A stretch of 64,000 bases of DNA from assembly GCF_000717245.1 (NCBI RefSeq), contig NZ_JNYQ01000010.1, positions 124,001 through 188,000 of the forward strand, given 5' to 3'. The position numbers and the translations under genes are program-made. The notes beneath the pieces are model-generated. The model searched no databases. It was given only the letters and a program-made list of their open reading frames with translations, and had not been told where the DNA came from. How positions within the stretch are numbered: the first letter of the stretch is position 1; each line of letters opens with the position of its first letter. Source of the stretch: Kitasatospora papulosa. Lineage in GTDB: Bacteria > Actinomycetota > Actinomycetes > Streptomycetales > Streptomycetaceae. Positions 24,950-33,846 of the stretch are shown in pieces.

Positions 24950-27193
24950 CTACGAGGCGTCCGGGGTGGGCAGCGCCTCCAGGAGGGCAGCCAGCCTGGT
25001 CGTCCGCTGCTGGGCCGGGACCTCGGCCACCGCGCGCGGCAGGGCCTGGTCCACTCCGTGCACCACGGACAGGTGCCGCTCCCCACGGCTGAACGCCGTG
25101 TACACCCAGGGCCTGCTGAGCCCCTGCGCCGCGTCGCCCGGCAGGACCACGACGGCCGCGGGCCAGCGCATCCCGGCCGCCTGGTGGGCACTGAGCGCCC
25201 AGCCGTGGCGTACGGCGGTCTCCACCCGGTCCTGCGGTACGACGACGGGTGTGCCCGCGCAGTCCAGGTGCAGACCGTCGGCGTCGGCCGAGACGACCGC
25301 CCCGGGGACCGCCCTGCCCGGTGCGGGGACATGGACCACGCGGTCGCCGGGGTCGAAGCCGCCGAACCGGCCCGGCCCCGGATTGAGCCGCTGCTTCAGC
25401 GCCGCGTTGAGCGCCGTCGTGCCGGCCGGGCCGCCGTGCCCGACCGTGATCACCTGGGTGTCCGAGGACGGTACGCCGATGGCGCGCGGCACCGAGTCGG
25501 CGACCAGCTGCACCGTGCGGTGGACGGCCTCACCCGCGTCCCGCACGGGCACGATCACCACTTCCCTGCCGGGCGCCTCGACCTGGGCCAGCTCGCCGAT
25601 CCCGATGCCGGAGACCAGCTCGCCGATGGGCCCCGGGTCGGGCGTGCGGGAGACCACGTGGGGGCAGGCGCGCGACGCGATCACGTCGGCGAACACCCGC
25701 CCCGCACCGGCCGATCCGAGCACCCCCGGGTCGCCGCTCAGGACCAGCCGCGTCCCGTCGGCCAGCGACTCCACCAGCATCGCGGCCGTCTCCACGTCGA
25801 GCTGCGGGGCGTCCAGCACGACCAGGACGTCGAGGGCGAGGGCGCCGTCCGCGTCCCGCCCGGGCCCGCCCTCGCCCGACAGCAGGGCGGAGAGCGTCAC
25901 AGCGGCCTCCGGGTCACCGGCGGCGGCGGCCAGCCTGCGCTGTCCGTCGGGGCTGTGGGCGGTCCCCAGCGCCCGCAGACCGAGACCACGCGCCGCGGCG
26001 ACGAGGGCGGCGGGTTCCGCCCGGGCGGTCTCCCCGCCGCTGTGGGCGACCAGTCCGGCGCTCGCCGCCGCCCTGATCAGCTCGCCCGCCGAGGCGGACG
26101 GGGCCGCGGTGGCGGCGTCCGTCCAGTCGGCCCCCTTCTCGCAGGAGTTGACCAGCCGGGCCAGGCCGTCGGCCAGGCTCTCCTCGGCCAGGGCATACCG
26201 GTCGAGGCCGAGCAGGACCCGCACCGGCTCGTCGTCGCCCCCGGCCCCGTCCTCCGACGCCTCCTCGGTGTCCTGCGCCGTCCCCTCCGCCTCCGTGGCG
26301 TCGACGCCGTCCTGGAAGACCAGTGCGACCCCCTCGGCCACGGCGTGCTCGACGGCTCCGGCGGGATCGGTCACCGCGAACCCGGCCAGCGCCTTCCGTG
26401 CCTCCTCGGCGTCCAGCGCGGTGTGCCCGCGCAGCGCGGCCCGCTCCAGCAGCCAGCCCACGAGCGCCGCCGTGCGCCGCTCGTCGTCGGGGCCGCACTC
26501 CGCGCCCAGCAGCGCCCGCGCGAAGCCGTCCGCCTGCTCGGGCCGCACGCCGGGCAGCGACAGGAGCTGCCACGGGTCCTCACGGAGGAGGCCGGCGGCC
26601 CCCTCACCGAGCGTCGTCACGGCAGGGCGGGCCAGCGCCTCGGGAGCTCCGCCCTCGGCGAGCACCGCCGCGGCCGAGGCGGCGGCCTCGGGCGGGACGG
26701 CCCGTGGGGCGGGCCGCTCGGGGACCCGGGGCGCGGGCGCGGCCGGGGCCGCGGGGGCCGCCCTGCGGGGTGCGGGAGCCGAGGCGGGTGAGTCGAAGAA
26801 GGCGGTGCCCGGCTTCTCGCCGCTCTCCACCGCGCGCACCGCCGCCAGCAGATCGGCGGCCGGACCGCTCAGCTTCGCACCGGCCTCGATGGGCCCTTCC
26901 TTCTCGGCCTTGCGCCGTTCGATCCGCTCACGCAGCTCACGCTGTGCGGCCAGTTCCGCCTCGGCCTCCGACAGGGCGGGCGCGGCGGGCGTCTCCGTCC
27001 CCTGCTCCTGGCCGCCGGCCTCCTCCGTGCCGGCCTCCGCATCCCGCGCGTCGTCGTCCGTCCCCTCCGCGCTCCCCGCGCCGCCCTCGTGGGGCGTGCC
27101 GGGCGTGTCGGCGGCCCGGCCACCGGCGTCCTCGCCGGCCTCGTGGTCCTCGGCCGGGGGGTCCGTGGCTTCTCCCCGGGAATGCGCAGTCAC
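24950..27193 (-). CDS. RecD-like helix-hairpin-helix protein with degenerate ATPase motifs
   Basis: A 747-residue protein related to RecD2 helicases. A long acidic low-complexity N terminus (about residues 1-110) precedes a helix-hairpin-helix part (LGEGAAGLLREDPWQLLSLPGVRPEQADGFARALLG). The helicase body follows, with a C-terminal motif like that of RecD (SRPWVYTAFSRGERHLSVVHG). The expected Walker A GxxGxGKT is absent: the matching region reads SAGLVAHSGGETARAEPA. The Walker B DE has become LDVLVVLDAPQLD. SGDPGVLGSAGAGRVFADVI keeps the outline of motif III. The protein is therefore unlikely to hydrolyse ATP and may act as a DNA-binding scaffold. The start is a GTG at 27193 overlapping the stop of the aldo/keto reductase gene (GTGA). 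Confidence 0.82.
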   Translation of the reverse strand: MTAHSRGEATDPPAEDHEAGEDAGGRAADTPGTPHEGGAGSAEGTDDDARDAEAGTEEAGGQEQGTETPAAPALSEAEAELAAQRELRERIERRKAEKEGPIEAGAKLSGPAADLLAAVRAVESGEKPGTAFFDSPASAPAPRRAAPAAPAAPAPRVPERPAPRAVPPEAAASAAAVLAEGGAPEALARPAVTTLGEGAAGLLREDPWQLLSLPGVRPEQADGFARALLGAECGPDDERRTAALVGWLLERAALRGHTALDAEEARKALAGFAVTDPAGAVEHAVAEGVALVFQDGVDATEAEGTAQDTEEASEDGAGGDDEPVRVLLGLDRYALAEESLADGLARLVNSCEKGADWTDAATAAPSASAGELIRAAASAGLVAHSGGETARAEPAALVAAARGLGLRALGTAHSPDGQRRLAAAAGDPEAAVTLSALLSGEGGPGRDADGALALDVLVVLDAPQLDVETAAMLVESLADGTRLVLSGDPGVLGSAGAGRVFADVIASRACPHVVSRTPDPGPIGELVSGIGIGELAQVEAPGREVVIVPVRDAGEAVHRTVQLVADSVPRAIGVPSSDTQVITVGHGGPAGTTALNAALKQRLNPGPGRFGGFDPGDRVVHVPAPGRAVPGAVVSADADGLHLDCAGTPVVVPQDRVETAVRHGWALSAHQAAGMRWPAAVVVLPGDAAQGLSRPWVYTAFSRGERHLSVVHGVDQALPRAVAEVPAQQRTTRLAALLEALPTPDAS

Positions 27194-28173
27194 AGCGTGC
27201 TCCAGTCCTGGTCCGGATAGCGGTGCACGGGCGCCGACACGTCGTCGAGCGCCTGGCAGATCTCGTCAGGAAGACTAAGCGCCTCCACTGACAACGCCTC
27301 GCCCAGCTGCCGCGCGTTGCGTGCCCCGACGACCGGTGCGACCACCCCCGGCCGGTCCCGCACCCAGGCGAGCGCGACCTGGAGGGGCGTCGTGGCGAGG
27401 CCGTCCGCCGCCGTGGCCACCGCGTCCACGATCCTGCTCGCGGCCTCGTCCAGATACGGCTCCACGAACGGGGCCAGCCGCTCGGACGCGCCGCGCGAAC
27501 CCGACGGCGTCCCGGTGCGGTACTTGCCGGTCAGCACCCCGCGCCCCAGCGGGGACGACGGCAGCAGCCCCACTCCGAGGTCCCTCGCCGCAGGGAGGAC
27601 CTCCCGCTCGACGCCCCGCTGCAGCAGCGAGTACTCCATCTGCGTGCACGCCAGCCGGGTGCGCACCCCGGGCGCGGCGAGCTGCCACGTGGCGGCCTTG
27701 GCCAGCTGCCAGCCGCTGAAGTCGGCCACTCCGGCGTAGCGGGCACGCCCGGAGGACACGGCCAGGTCCAGGGCCTGCAGGGTCTCCTCCAGCGGCGTCC
27801 CGGGATCGAAGGCGTGTATCTGCCACAGGTCGACGTAGTCCGTGCCGAGCCGTTCGAGGGAGGCGTCGAGCGCGGCCAGCAGATGCCCGCGCGACCCGTC
27901 GACGCGGCGGTGCGGGCCGGGCACGCTGCCCGCCTTGGTGGCGACGACCAGATCCTGCCGGGGCACCAGGACGTCCAGGAACCGCCCCAGCAGGTACTCG
28001 GCCTCCCCGCCGCCGTACACGTCGGCGGTGTCGACGAGGGTGCCGCCCGCGTCCCAGAAGGCTTTGAGCTGGTCCGCGGCGTCGTGTTCGTCGGTGTCCC
28101 GGCCCCAGGTGAGGGTGCCCAGCCCGATCCGGGACACACGAAGGCCGGTACGGCCGAGATGCCTCTGCTCCAT
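27190..28173 (-). CDS. Aldo/keto reductase
   Basis: A 327-residue TIM-barrel NADPH oxidoreductase. The catalytic tetrad is visible in DTADVYGGGE (Asp, Tyr), VVATKAGS (Lys) and LWQIHAFD (His), and the C-terminal cofactor region has VVGARNARQLGEAL. It reduces aldehydes or ketones. The ATG at 28173 starts the typical MEQRHLGRTGLRVSRIGLGT. The downstream RecD-like gene starts inside its stop codon, so the two are translationally coupled, an unusual pairing. Confidence 0.93.
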   Translation of the reverse strand: MEQRHLGRTGLRVSRIGLGTLTWGRDTDEHDAADQLKAFWDAGGTLVDTADVYGGGEAEYLLGRFLDVLVPRQDLVVATKAGSVPGPHRRVDGSRGHLLAALDASLERLGTDYVDLWQIHAFDPGTPLEETLQALDLAVSSGRARYAGVADFSGWQLAKAATWQLAAPGVRTRLACTQMEYSLLQRGVEREVLPAARDLGVGLLPSSPLGRGVLTGKYRTGTPSGSRGASERLAPFVEPYLDEAASRIVDAVATAADGLATTPLQVALAWVRDRPGVVAPVVGARNARQLGEALSVEALSLPDEICQALDDVSAPVHRYPDQDWSTL

Positions 28174-28290
28174 GGGCGCTGAGATTACTGGCCGGGACCC
28201 CACGGGGTGGAGGCCTGTGGACAACCGCGGCTCCGGGGCGAGCCTGCCGGATTCCGGCGCCCCGCGCTAGAGTCCCCGGCACAGGAACGT

Positions 28291-28302
28291 TACTGATCAG
28301 TA
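28291..28302. promoter_or_regulatory. Perfect 12-bp palindrome in the promoter of the LLM gene
   Basis: TACTGATCAGTA is an exact palindrome 14 bp upstream of the ATG, just before the ribosome site. A -10-like TAGAGT (28268-28273) lies 17 bp earlier, so a bound repressor would block the start of transcription. The regulator is unknown. Confidence 0.55.
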
Positions 28303-28316
28303 GAGGGAGTGTGGGT

Positions 28317-29369
28317 ATGCGGCTCGGCATCAATCTCGGTTACTGGGGTGCGGGCATGGACGGCGACAACCTCGCCGTCGCCCAGGAGGCCGACCGGCTC
28401 GGCTACGACGTCTGCTGGGCGGCCGAGGCGTACGGCTCCGACGTGCCGACCGTGCTCGCCTGGGTCGCCGCCCGGACCGAGTCCATCGACGTGGGCTCCG
28501 CGATCATGCAGATCCCGGCCCGTCAGCCCGCCATGACGGCCATGACCGCGGCCACCCTCGACTCGCTCTCCGGTGGCCGCTTCCGCCTCGGCCTCGGCGT
28601 CTCGGGACCCCAGGTCTCCGAGGGGTGGTACGGCGTCAAGTTCGACAAGCCGCTGGCCCGGACCCGCGAGTACGTCGAGATCGTGCGCCGGGCGATGTCC
28701 CGCGAGCGGCTGTCCTACGAGGGGGAGCACTGGACGCTGCCGCTGCCCGACGGCCCCGGCAAGCCCATCAAGCTGACCGTCCACCCGCAGCGCGAGCACA
28801 TCCCGCTCTACATCGCCGCGATCGGCCCCAAGAACCTCGAGCAGACCGGCGAGATCGCCGACGGCGCCCTCCTGATCTTCCCCTCCGCCGCCCACCTGGA
28901 GGAGACCGCGGTGAAGCACCTGCGGGCGGGGCGCGAGAAGGCCGGGAAGACGATGGACGGCTTCGACGTCTGCCCCACCCTGCCGCTGGCGGTCGGCGAC
29001 GACATCCCCGGCCTGGCCGACATGTTCCGCCCGTACACCGCGCTCTACGTCGGCGGCATGGGCAGCCGCAAGCAGAACTTCTACAACCAGCTCGCCCGGC
29101 GCATGGGGTACGAGAAGGAGGCCGCCGAGATCCAGGACAAGTACCTGGCCGGTGACAAGGCGGGCGCGGCGGCGGCCGTGCCGCACCAGCTCATCGACGA
29201 GACCACGCTGCTCGGCTCGGTCGACCGGATCGCCGACCGGATGCAGGCGTACGCGGCGGCGGGTGTCACGACCCTCACCCTCGCCCCGGCGGGCTTCACC
29301 CTCGACGAGCGGCTCGCGGCCCTGCGCGCCGGTACCGACGCCCTGGAGCGCTCCGGCCTCGCGGCCTAG
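28317..29369 (+). CDS. LLM-class F420-dependent oxidoreductase
   Basis: A 350-residue luciferase-like flavin or deazaflavin enzyme. Family segments are INLGYWGAGMDGDN, AAEAYGSDVPTVLAWVAART, GRFRLGLGVSGPQVSEGWYG and IYIAAIGPKN-like YIAAIGPKNLEQTGEIADGA. It probably uses coenzyme F420, which Streptomyces makes. The ATG at 28317 has GGGAG seven bases upstream. It is divergent from the aldo/keto reductase (143 bp) and monocistronic, ended by the hairpin at 29391. Substrate unknown. Confidence 0.92.
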   Translation: MRLGINLGYWGAGMDGDNLAVAQEADRLGYDVCWAAEAYGSDVPTVLAWVAARTESIDVGSAIMQIPARQPAMTAMTAATLDSLSGGRFRLGLGVSGPQVSEGWYGVKFDKPLARTREYVEIVRRAMSRERLSYEGEHWTLPLPDGPGKPIKLTVHPQREHIPLYIAAIGPKNLEQTGEIADGALLIFPSAAHLEETAVKHLRAGREKAGKTMDGFDVCPTLPLAVGDDIPGLADMFRPYTALYVGGMGSRKQNFYNQLARRMGYEKEAAEIQDKYLAGDKAGAAAAVPHQLIDETTLLGSVDRIADRMQAYAAAGVTTLTLAPAGFTLDERLAALRAGTDALERSGLAA

Positions 29370-29390
29370 GCGCAGGGAGGGTCCAGCACT

Positions 29391-29433
29391 ACGGCCGTGG
29401 TGGGGGCTCGGGGGTCCTCCCCGCCACGGCCGT
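29391..29433 (+). terminator. Hairpin terminator after the LLM gene
   Basis: ACGGCCGTGG and CCACGGCCGT pair exactly, and the stem extends by GGGG/CCCC after a one-base mismatch. The loop is about 13 bases. The rest of the 248-bp gap to the ferritin-like gene shows no coding sequence. Confidence 0.75.
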
Positions 29434-29617
29434 CACGGGGTGCAACGCGGGAAAGCCCCTCAGGGTTACGCCCCGGGCCCTCCCCGGACGCCCGGACGCC
29501 GGCCCCGCGGCCGTGCGGCACCCCGTTCGGCCCTGCCGGCTCCCCGCTCGTGTTGCCTACCCGCGCGTACCGAATTTGACTGTCGCTCTGCGGACACCGG
29601 TGCGAAAGGTGGCAGTG

Positions 29618-30406
29618 ATGCTCTCGACCAAGAGTCTGTTCCAGGAGATCCTCGACGACGACGAGTCGTTCCGGCTGTTCTGCTCGATCGCTGCCGGCGG
29701 GGAGGCGCAGGGCGGGTGGGAGAACGGCCGCATCGCCGCACTCCTGCCGCCGGGCCTGCGGGAGCTGGCCCCCAAGGCCGCCCGGCACGGTGCCGACGAG
29801 GACAAGCACGGCCGGATCTTCAACGCCCTGCTGAAGCAGCGGGGACTCCAGCCGGTGGCGGTGCCGTACGAGACCGACTACACCCTGCTGCTGGAGCGCC
29901 GGGGCATCGGCCTGGCCCACGAGCGGCTGAGCCGTGAGGAGCCGCTCACCGAACGGGACGTCATCGTCTACCTGGCCCACAGCCGGGTCACCGAGCAGCG
30001 GGCGTCCGAACAGATGCGTCTCCTCCTCAAGCACTTCGCCGGACACCCCGTCCTCGGCCGGGCCGTCAGGATGATCTCCCGGGACGAGGACAACCACCTC
30101 GCCTACTGCCACGAGGAGCTCCTCCGCTTCGCCCGGGCCGGACACGGCCGGACGATCCAGCACGTCCTGCGTGAGTGCGCCCGCGCAGAGATCCGGGTGT
30201 ACCGCGACGTCAGTCTCGCCGTGATGAGCCACATGGGCGGCGTGCTGCGCTGGCCGCGCGCCAAGGCCGCCGCGCTGGCCGCGGGGATCCACGCGATGTA
30301 CGCCTACGAGCGGGTGGTGGGCTGGCGGCGCATGGTCAGCCTGGAACAGCCCGCGCTGCGCGACGCGCTGGGCGGCCCGCCCGTGCCCGAGACCGAGTAC
30401 GCCTGA
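29618..30406 (+). CDS. Ferritin-like di-iron domain protein
   Basis: A 262-residue four-helix-bundle protein with paired carboxylate/histidine motifs: WENGRIAAL, HGADEDKHGRIF, RVTEQRASEQMRLL and SRDEDNHLAYCHEEL. These match a ferritin-like or MiaE-like di-iron oxidase site. The ATG at 29618 has AAAGG eight bases upstream. It is convergent with corA, with 11 bp between the stops. It is likely a cytosolic oxygenase or oxidase; the substrate is unknown. Confidence 0.87.
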   Translation: MLSTKSLFQEILDDDESFRLFCSIAAGGEAQGGWENGRIAALLPPGLRELAPKAARHGADEDKHGRIFNALLKQRGLQPVAVPYETDYTLLLERRGIGLAHERLSREEPLTERDVIVYLAHSRVTEQRASEQMRLLLKHFAGHPVLGRAVRMISRDEDNHLAYCHEELLRFARAGHGRTIQHVLRECARAEIRVYRDVSLAVMSHMGGVLRWPRAKAAALAAGIHAMYAYERVVGWRRMVSLEQPALRDALGGPPVPETEYA

Positions 30407-30417
30407 GACGCCCGCGC

Positions 30418-31404
30418 CTACATCCAGCCGCGGCGCTTGAACAGGCGGTACAGCCCGGCGACCGCGACCCCCATCAGCACGATCACCGCCGGGTACGTCC
30501 ACACCCAGTCCAGCTCCGGCATGTGCTCGAAGTTCATGCCGTAGATCCCGGCCACCATGGTCGGCACGGCGGCCATGGCGGCCCACGCCGAGATCTTCCG
30601 CATGTCGTCGTTCTGCCGGACGCCGACCTGCGCCAGATGGGCCGACAGGATGTCCGAGAGCAGCCGGTCGAGCCCCTCCACGTGCTCGACGGCACGCGTC
30701 AGATGGTCGTTCACGTCCCGGAAGAACGGCTGGGACCCGTCGTCGACGAAGGGCACACCCGCGCTCGACAGCCGCGCCATGGGTGCTCCCAGCGGATTGG
30801 TCGCCCGGCGGAACTCGAGCACCTGCCGCTTGAAGGTGTAGATGCTCGCCGCCGTGTTCTTCGAGTCCGCCGACCCGGTCGGGGCGAAGACCTGGGCCTC
30901 CAGCTCCTCCAGGTCGATCTGGAGCTCGGCCGCGACCTCGATGTAGTGGTCCACCACCGCGTCGCTGACCGCGTACAGCACCGACGTCGGCCCGTGCCGG
31001 AGTACCTCCGGCTCCGCCTCCAGGCGGCTGCGCACCGCGGCCAGGGGCGCGCCCTCGCCGTGCCGCACCGTCACCACGAAGGAGTCCCCTATGAACAGCA
31101 TCAGCTCGCCGGCGCTCACGGTGTCGCTCGTCGGCTCGTAGACCACCGGCTTGATCACGACGAACAGGGAGTCGTCGTAGATCTCCAGCTTGGGCCGCTG
31201 ATGCGCGCGCAGGGCGTCCTCGACCGCGAGCGGATGCAGCGCGAACTCACTGCTGACCAGGTCGAACTCCTTCTCCGTCGGCTCGTGCAACCCGATCCAG
31301 ACGAAGGCGTCCCCGGTGGCACGTGCCTCGTCGAGGGCATCGGAGAAGTCGGCGGGACCCTCGGTCCGGCGCCCGTCCCGGTAAATTCCGCAGTCGACGA
31401 TCAC
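30418..31404 (-). CDS. corA: CorA-family magnesium/cobalt transporter
   Basis: A 328-residue pentameric channel protein. A cytosolic alpha/beta N-terminal domain is followed by a long helix. Two C-terminal membrane helices are preceded by the ion-selectivity signature YGMNFEHMPEL, and the tail is basic (RLFKRRGWM). It takes up Mg2+ along the membrane potential. The start is uncertain: GTG at 31404 (VIVDCGIYRDG) or GTG at 31440, 12 codons earlier; neither has a strong ribosome site. It is divergent from the histidine phosphatase gene. Confidence 0.92.
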   Translation of the reverse strand: MIVDCGIYRDGRRTEGPADFSDALDEARATGDAFVWIGLHEPTEKEFDLVSSEFALHPLAVEDALRAHQRPKLEIYDDSLFVVIKPVVYEPTSDTVSAGELMLFIGDSFVVTVRHGEGAPLAAVRSRLEAEPEVLRHGPTSVLYAVSDAVVDHYIEVAAELQIDLEELEAQVFAPTGSADSKNTAASIYTFKRQVLEFRRATNPLGAPMARLSSAGVPFVDDGSQPFFRDVNDHLTRAVEHVEGLDRLLSDILSAHLAQVGVRQNDDMRKISAWAAMAAVPTMVAGIYGMNFEHMPELDWVWTYPAVIVLMGVAVAGLYRLFKRRGWM

Positions 31405-31443
31405 CCGCGCATTGTTCCCTGCCGCGAGGCCTTCACGCACCTC

Positions 31444-31449
31444 TACGCT
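31444..31449 (+). promoter_or_regulatory. -10 element TACGCT before the histidine phosphatase gene
   Basis: TACGCT lies 7 bp upstream of the ATG at 31457. The spacing predicts a leaderless or almost leaderless message. Confidence 0.5.
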
Positions 31450-31456
31450 GGCAGGT

Positions 31457-32167
31457 ATGCCCACGCTCATCCTCGTACGCCACGGACGCTCGACCGCCAA
31501 CACCTCCGGAGTGCTCGCGGGCCGGACCCCCGGCGTCTCCCTCGACGAACGCGGCGCCGCACAGGCCGCCGCACTCCCCGGCCGGCTGTCGGCCCTCACC
31601 TTCGCGGCGGCCGTCAGCAGCCCGCTGCAGCGCTGCCGCGAGACCCTCCAGCCGCTGCTGGACGCCCGCCCCGGCCTCGCACTGCACACCGAGGACCGCA
31701 TCAGCGAGTGCGACTACGGCACGTGGTCGGGGCGCAAACTCGCCGAGCTCTCCGACGAGCCGCTGATGAAGGTCGTCCAGCAGCACCCCTCGGCCGCCGC
31801 CTTCCCGGACGGTGAGTCCATGCGGGCCATGCAGGCCCGGGCCGTGGAAGCCGTGCGGGACTGGAACGCCCGCATCGAGGCGGACCACGGCGAGGACGCG
31901 GCCTACGTGATGTGCTCGCACGGCGACATCATCAAGGCCCTGGTCGCGGACGCGCTCGGGATGCACCTCGACCTCTTCCAGCGCATCCAGGCCGACCCGT
32001 GCTCCGTCACCGCGATCCGCTACACGCGGCTGCGCCCGTTCCTCCTCCGCCTCGGCGACACCGGCGATTTCGCGTCCCTGGCACCGCGTGAACAGGCCAT
32101 CGGGGCCGACGCGGCGGGGGACACGGGGACGGACGCGGCCGTAGGGGGCGGCGCTGGGGCACCGTGA
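31457..32167 (+). CDS. Histidine phosphatase, MSMEG_4193 family
   Basis: A 236-residue phosphoglycerate-mutase-like phosphatase. The phosphohistidine motif LVRHGRSTAN is at residues 6-15, with arginine SSPLQRCRETL, catalytic Glu in ISECDYGTW and the second histidine in VMCSHGDIIKAL. It is the first gene of a same-strand cluster with DUF3090, SCO1664-family and mshC genes, an order I recall also in mycobacteria (Rv2135c-Rv2130c). This linkage makes a role in mycothiol synthesis plausible. The last 30 residues are low-complexity. Confidence 0.92.
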   Translation: MPTLILVRHGRSTANTSGVLAGRTPGVSLDERGAAQAAALPGRLSALTFAAAVSSPLQRCRETLQPLLDARPGLALHTEDRISECDYGTWSGRKLAELSDEPLMKVVQQHPSAAAFPDGESMRAMQARAVEAVRDWNARIEADHGEDAAYVMCSHGDIIKALVADALGMHLDLFQRIQADPCSVTAIRYTRLRPFLLRLGDTGDFASLAPREQAIGADAAGDTGTDAAVGGGAGAP

Positions 32168-32272
32168 TCGCTCGGCGCAGTAGGGTGGACGCGCCGTAGA
32201 CCCCTTGCGGGACCTCTCGCGGGGCCCCGGGGGCAGCCCCCATCCGCCATCTCATTCTCAAGGGAGCAGGAC

Positions 32273-32863
32273 GTGTCCCGTCAGGTGTTCCTGTACGACC
32301 CGCCGGACCGTTTCGTGGCCGGTACGGTCGGGCTGCCTGGCCGCCGTACGTTTTTCCTGCAGGCATCCTCGCGGGGCCGGGTCACGAGCGTGGCCCTGGA
32401 GAAGACGCAGGTCGCCGCGTTGGCCGAACGGATCGACGAACTCCTCGACGAGGTCGTGCGGCGGACCGGCGGAAACTCGCCGGTGCCCGCCGTCGCCCCT
32501 ACGGACGTCGCCGACACCGCGCCGCTCGACGCCCCCGTCGAGGAGGAGTTCCGGGTCGGCACGATGGCGCTCGCCTGGGACGGCGAGGAGCAGCGCATGA
32601 TCGTCGAGGCGCAGGCACTCGTCGAACTGGACGCCGACTCCGAGGACGACCTCGCGGAAGCCGAGGAAAGGCTTCTGCAGGACGAGGAGAACGGCCCGCC
32701 GATGCTGCGGGTCCGCCTGAGCGGAGCCCAGGCCAGGGCCTTCGCCAAGCGCGCGCTCGACGTCGTCAACGCAGGCCGTCCGCCCTGCCCGCTGTGCAGC
32801 CTCCCCCTCGATCCGGAAGGACACGTATGCCCGCGCCAGAACGGATACCGTCGCGGGGCCTGA
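32273..32863 (+). CDS. DUF3090 family protein
   Basis: A 196-residue conserved actinobacterial protein (SRQVFLYDPPDRFVAGTVGLPGRRTFFLQA at the N terminus). The C terminus holds four cysteine/histidine positions (PPCPLCSLPLDPEGHVCPRQNG), likely a zinc ribbon. The start is a GTG at 32273 with AAGGGAGCAGG upstream. The next gene starts within its 3' end (37-bp overlap), so translation is coupled. Its function is unknown, but it always appears with a SCO1664-type gene in the genomes I recall. Confidence 0.9.
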   Translation: MSRQVFLYDPPDRFVAGTVGLPGRRTFFLQASSRGRVTSVALEKTQVAALAERIDELLDEVVRRTGGNSPVPAVAPTDVADTAPLDAPVEEEFRVGTMALAWDGEEQRMIVEAQALVELDADSEDDLAEAEERLLQDEENGPPMLRVRLSGAQARAFAKRALDVVNAGRPPCPLCSLPLDPEGHVCPRQNGYRRGA

Positions 32864-33684
32864 CGGAGGCCGGGCTGCGCACCCTGCTCACGGAGGGGGA
32901 ACTCACGGTCCTCGGCCAGGTCCGGGGCGCCTCCAACGCGGTGCTGTACTGCACGGTCGCCCACGAGGGCGAGGAACGGACCTGCGTCTACAAGCCGGTC
33001 GCCGGTGAGCAGCCGCTGTGGGACTTCCCCGACGGCACCCTCGCCCGGCGCGAGGTCGCCGCGTACGAGATCTCCGAGGCCACCGGCTGGGGTCTCGTGC
33101 CTCCCACGGTGCTGCGGGAGGGCCCCTACGGCGAGGGGATGTGCCAGCTGTGGATCGAGGCGGAGGAAGCGGAGGAAGGGGCGGACAACGCCGGCGGACT
33201 GCCGCCCCTGCTCGCCCTGGTCGAGGACGACGAGCCGGGAGAGGGCTGGAAGGCCGTCGGATTCGCCGAGGTGGGGGAGGGGCGGACGGCCCTGCTGGTG
33301 CACGCCGACGATCCCCGCCTGCGCCGGCTGGCCGTGCTGGACGCGGTGATCAACAACGGTGACCGCAAGGGCGGGCACCTGCTGCCCGCCCCCGGTGGAC
33401 GGCTGTACGGCATCGACCACGGCGTCACGTTCAACGCCGACGACAAACTGCGGACGCTGCTCTGGGGATGGGCGGGCGAACCTCTGACCCCCGAGGCCGC
33501 CGAGGTGCTCGACCGGCTGTCCACCGCCCTGGAACCGGGCGCGGAGCTCACCACCCGGTTGGCCGAACTGATCACGGCGGCGGAACTCGACGCCCTGCGC
33601 GTCCGGGTGGAGGGTCTTCGCACCTCCGGCCGGCACCCGCAGCCGAGCGGTGAGTGGCCGCCGATCCCGTGGCCGCCCGTGTGA
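32827..33684 (+). CDS. SCO1664 family protein, PI3/PI4-kinase-like fold
   Basis: A 285-residue protein with motifs of an atypical kinase related to HipA and PI3/PI4 kinases. A lysine strand TCVYKPVAGEQPLWDFPDG, a catalytic loop VINNGDRKGGHLL and a metal-binding LYGIDHGVTFN stand in the expected order. The residues needed for phosphotransfer look intact. The ATG at 32827 has GGAAGGA upstream, inside the DUF3090 gene. Substrate unknown; position between a phosphatase and mshC suggests a metabolite or inositol compound. Confidence 0.88.
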   Translation: MPAPERIPSRGLTEAGLRTLLTEGELTVLGQVRGASNAVLYCTVAHEGEERTCVYKPVAGEQPLWDFPDGTLARREVAAYEISEATGWGLVPPTVLREGPYGEGMCQLWIEAEEAEEGADNAGGLPPLLALVEDDEPGEGWKAVGFAEVGEGRTALLVHADDPRLRRLAVLDAVINNGDRKGGHLLPAPGGRLYGIDHGVTFNADDKLRTLLWGWAGEPLTPEAAEVLDRLSTALEPGAELTTRLAELITAAELDALRVRVEGLRTSGRHPQPSGEWPPIPWPPV

Positions 33685-33834
33685 CACCACGGTCCCGGCA
33701 CCTGTTTGGTCCGCCCGCAGGCGTGGGCCGCGACCGGTCGGGCACCGGCTGATAGAGCATCGCGGCCCCGGGCGCAAGACCGCCTCCTCGGCCATGATCT
33801 GCCATCCGGTTCGTATCCGGAAGCATCGTCCGGT

Positions 33835-33840
33835 TACGCT
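33835..33840 (+). promoter_or_regulatory. -10 element TACGCT before mshC
   Basis: TACGCT ends 6 bp before the mshC ATG (33847), so mshC is probably also transcribed from its own promoter as a leaderless message. Confidence 0.5.
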
Positions 33841-33846
33841 CATGTC

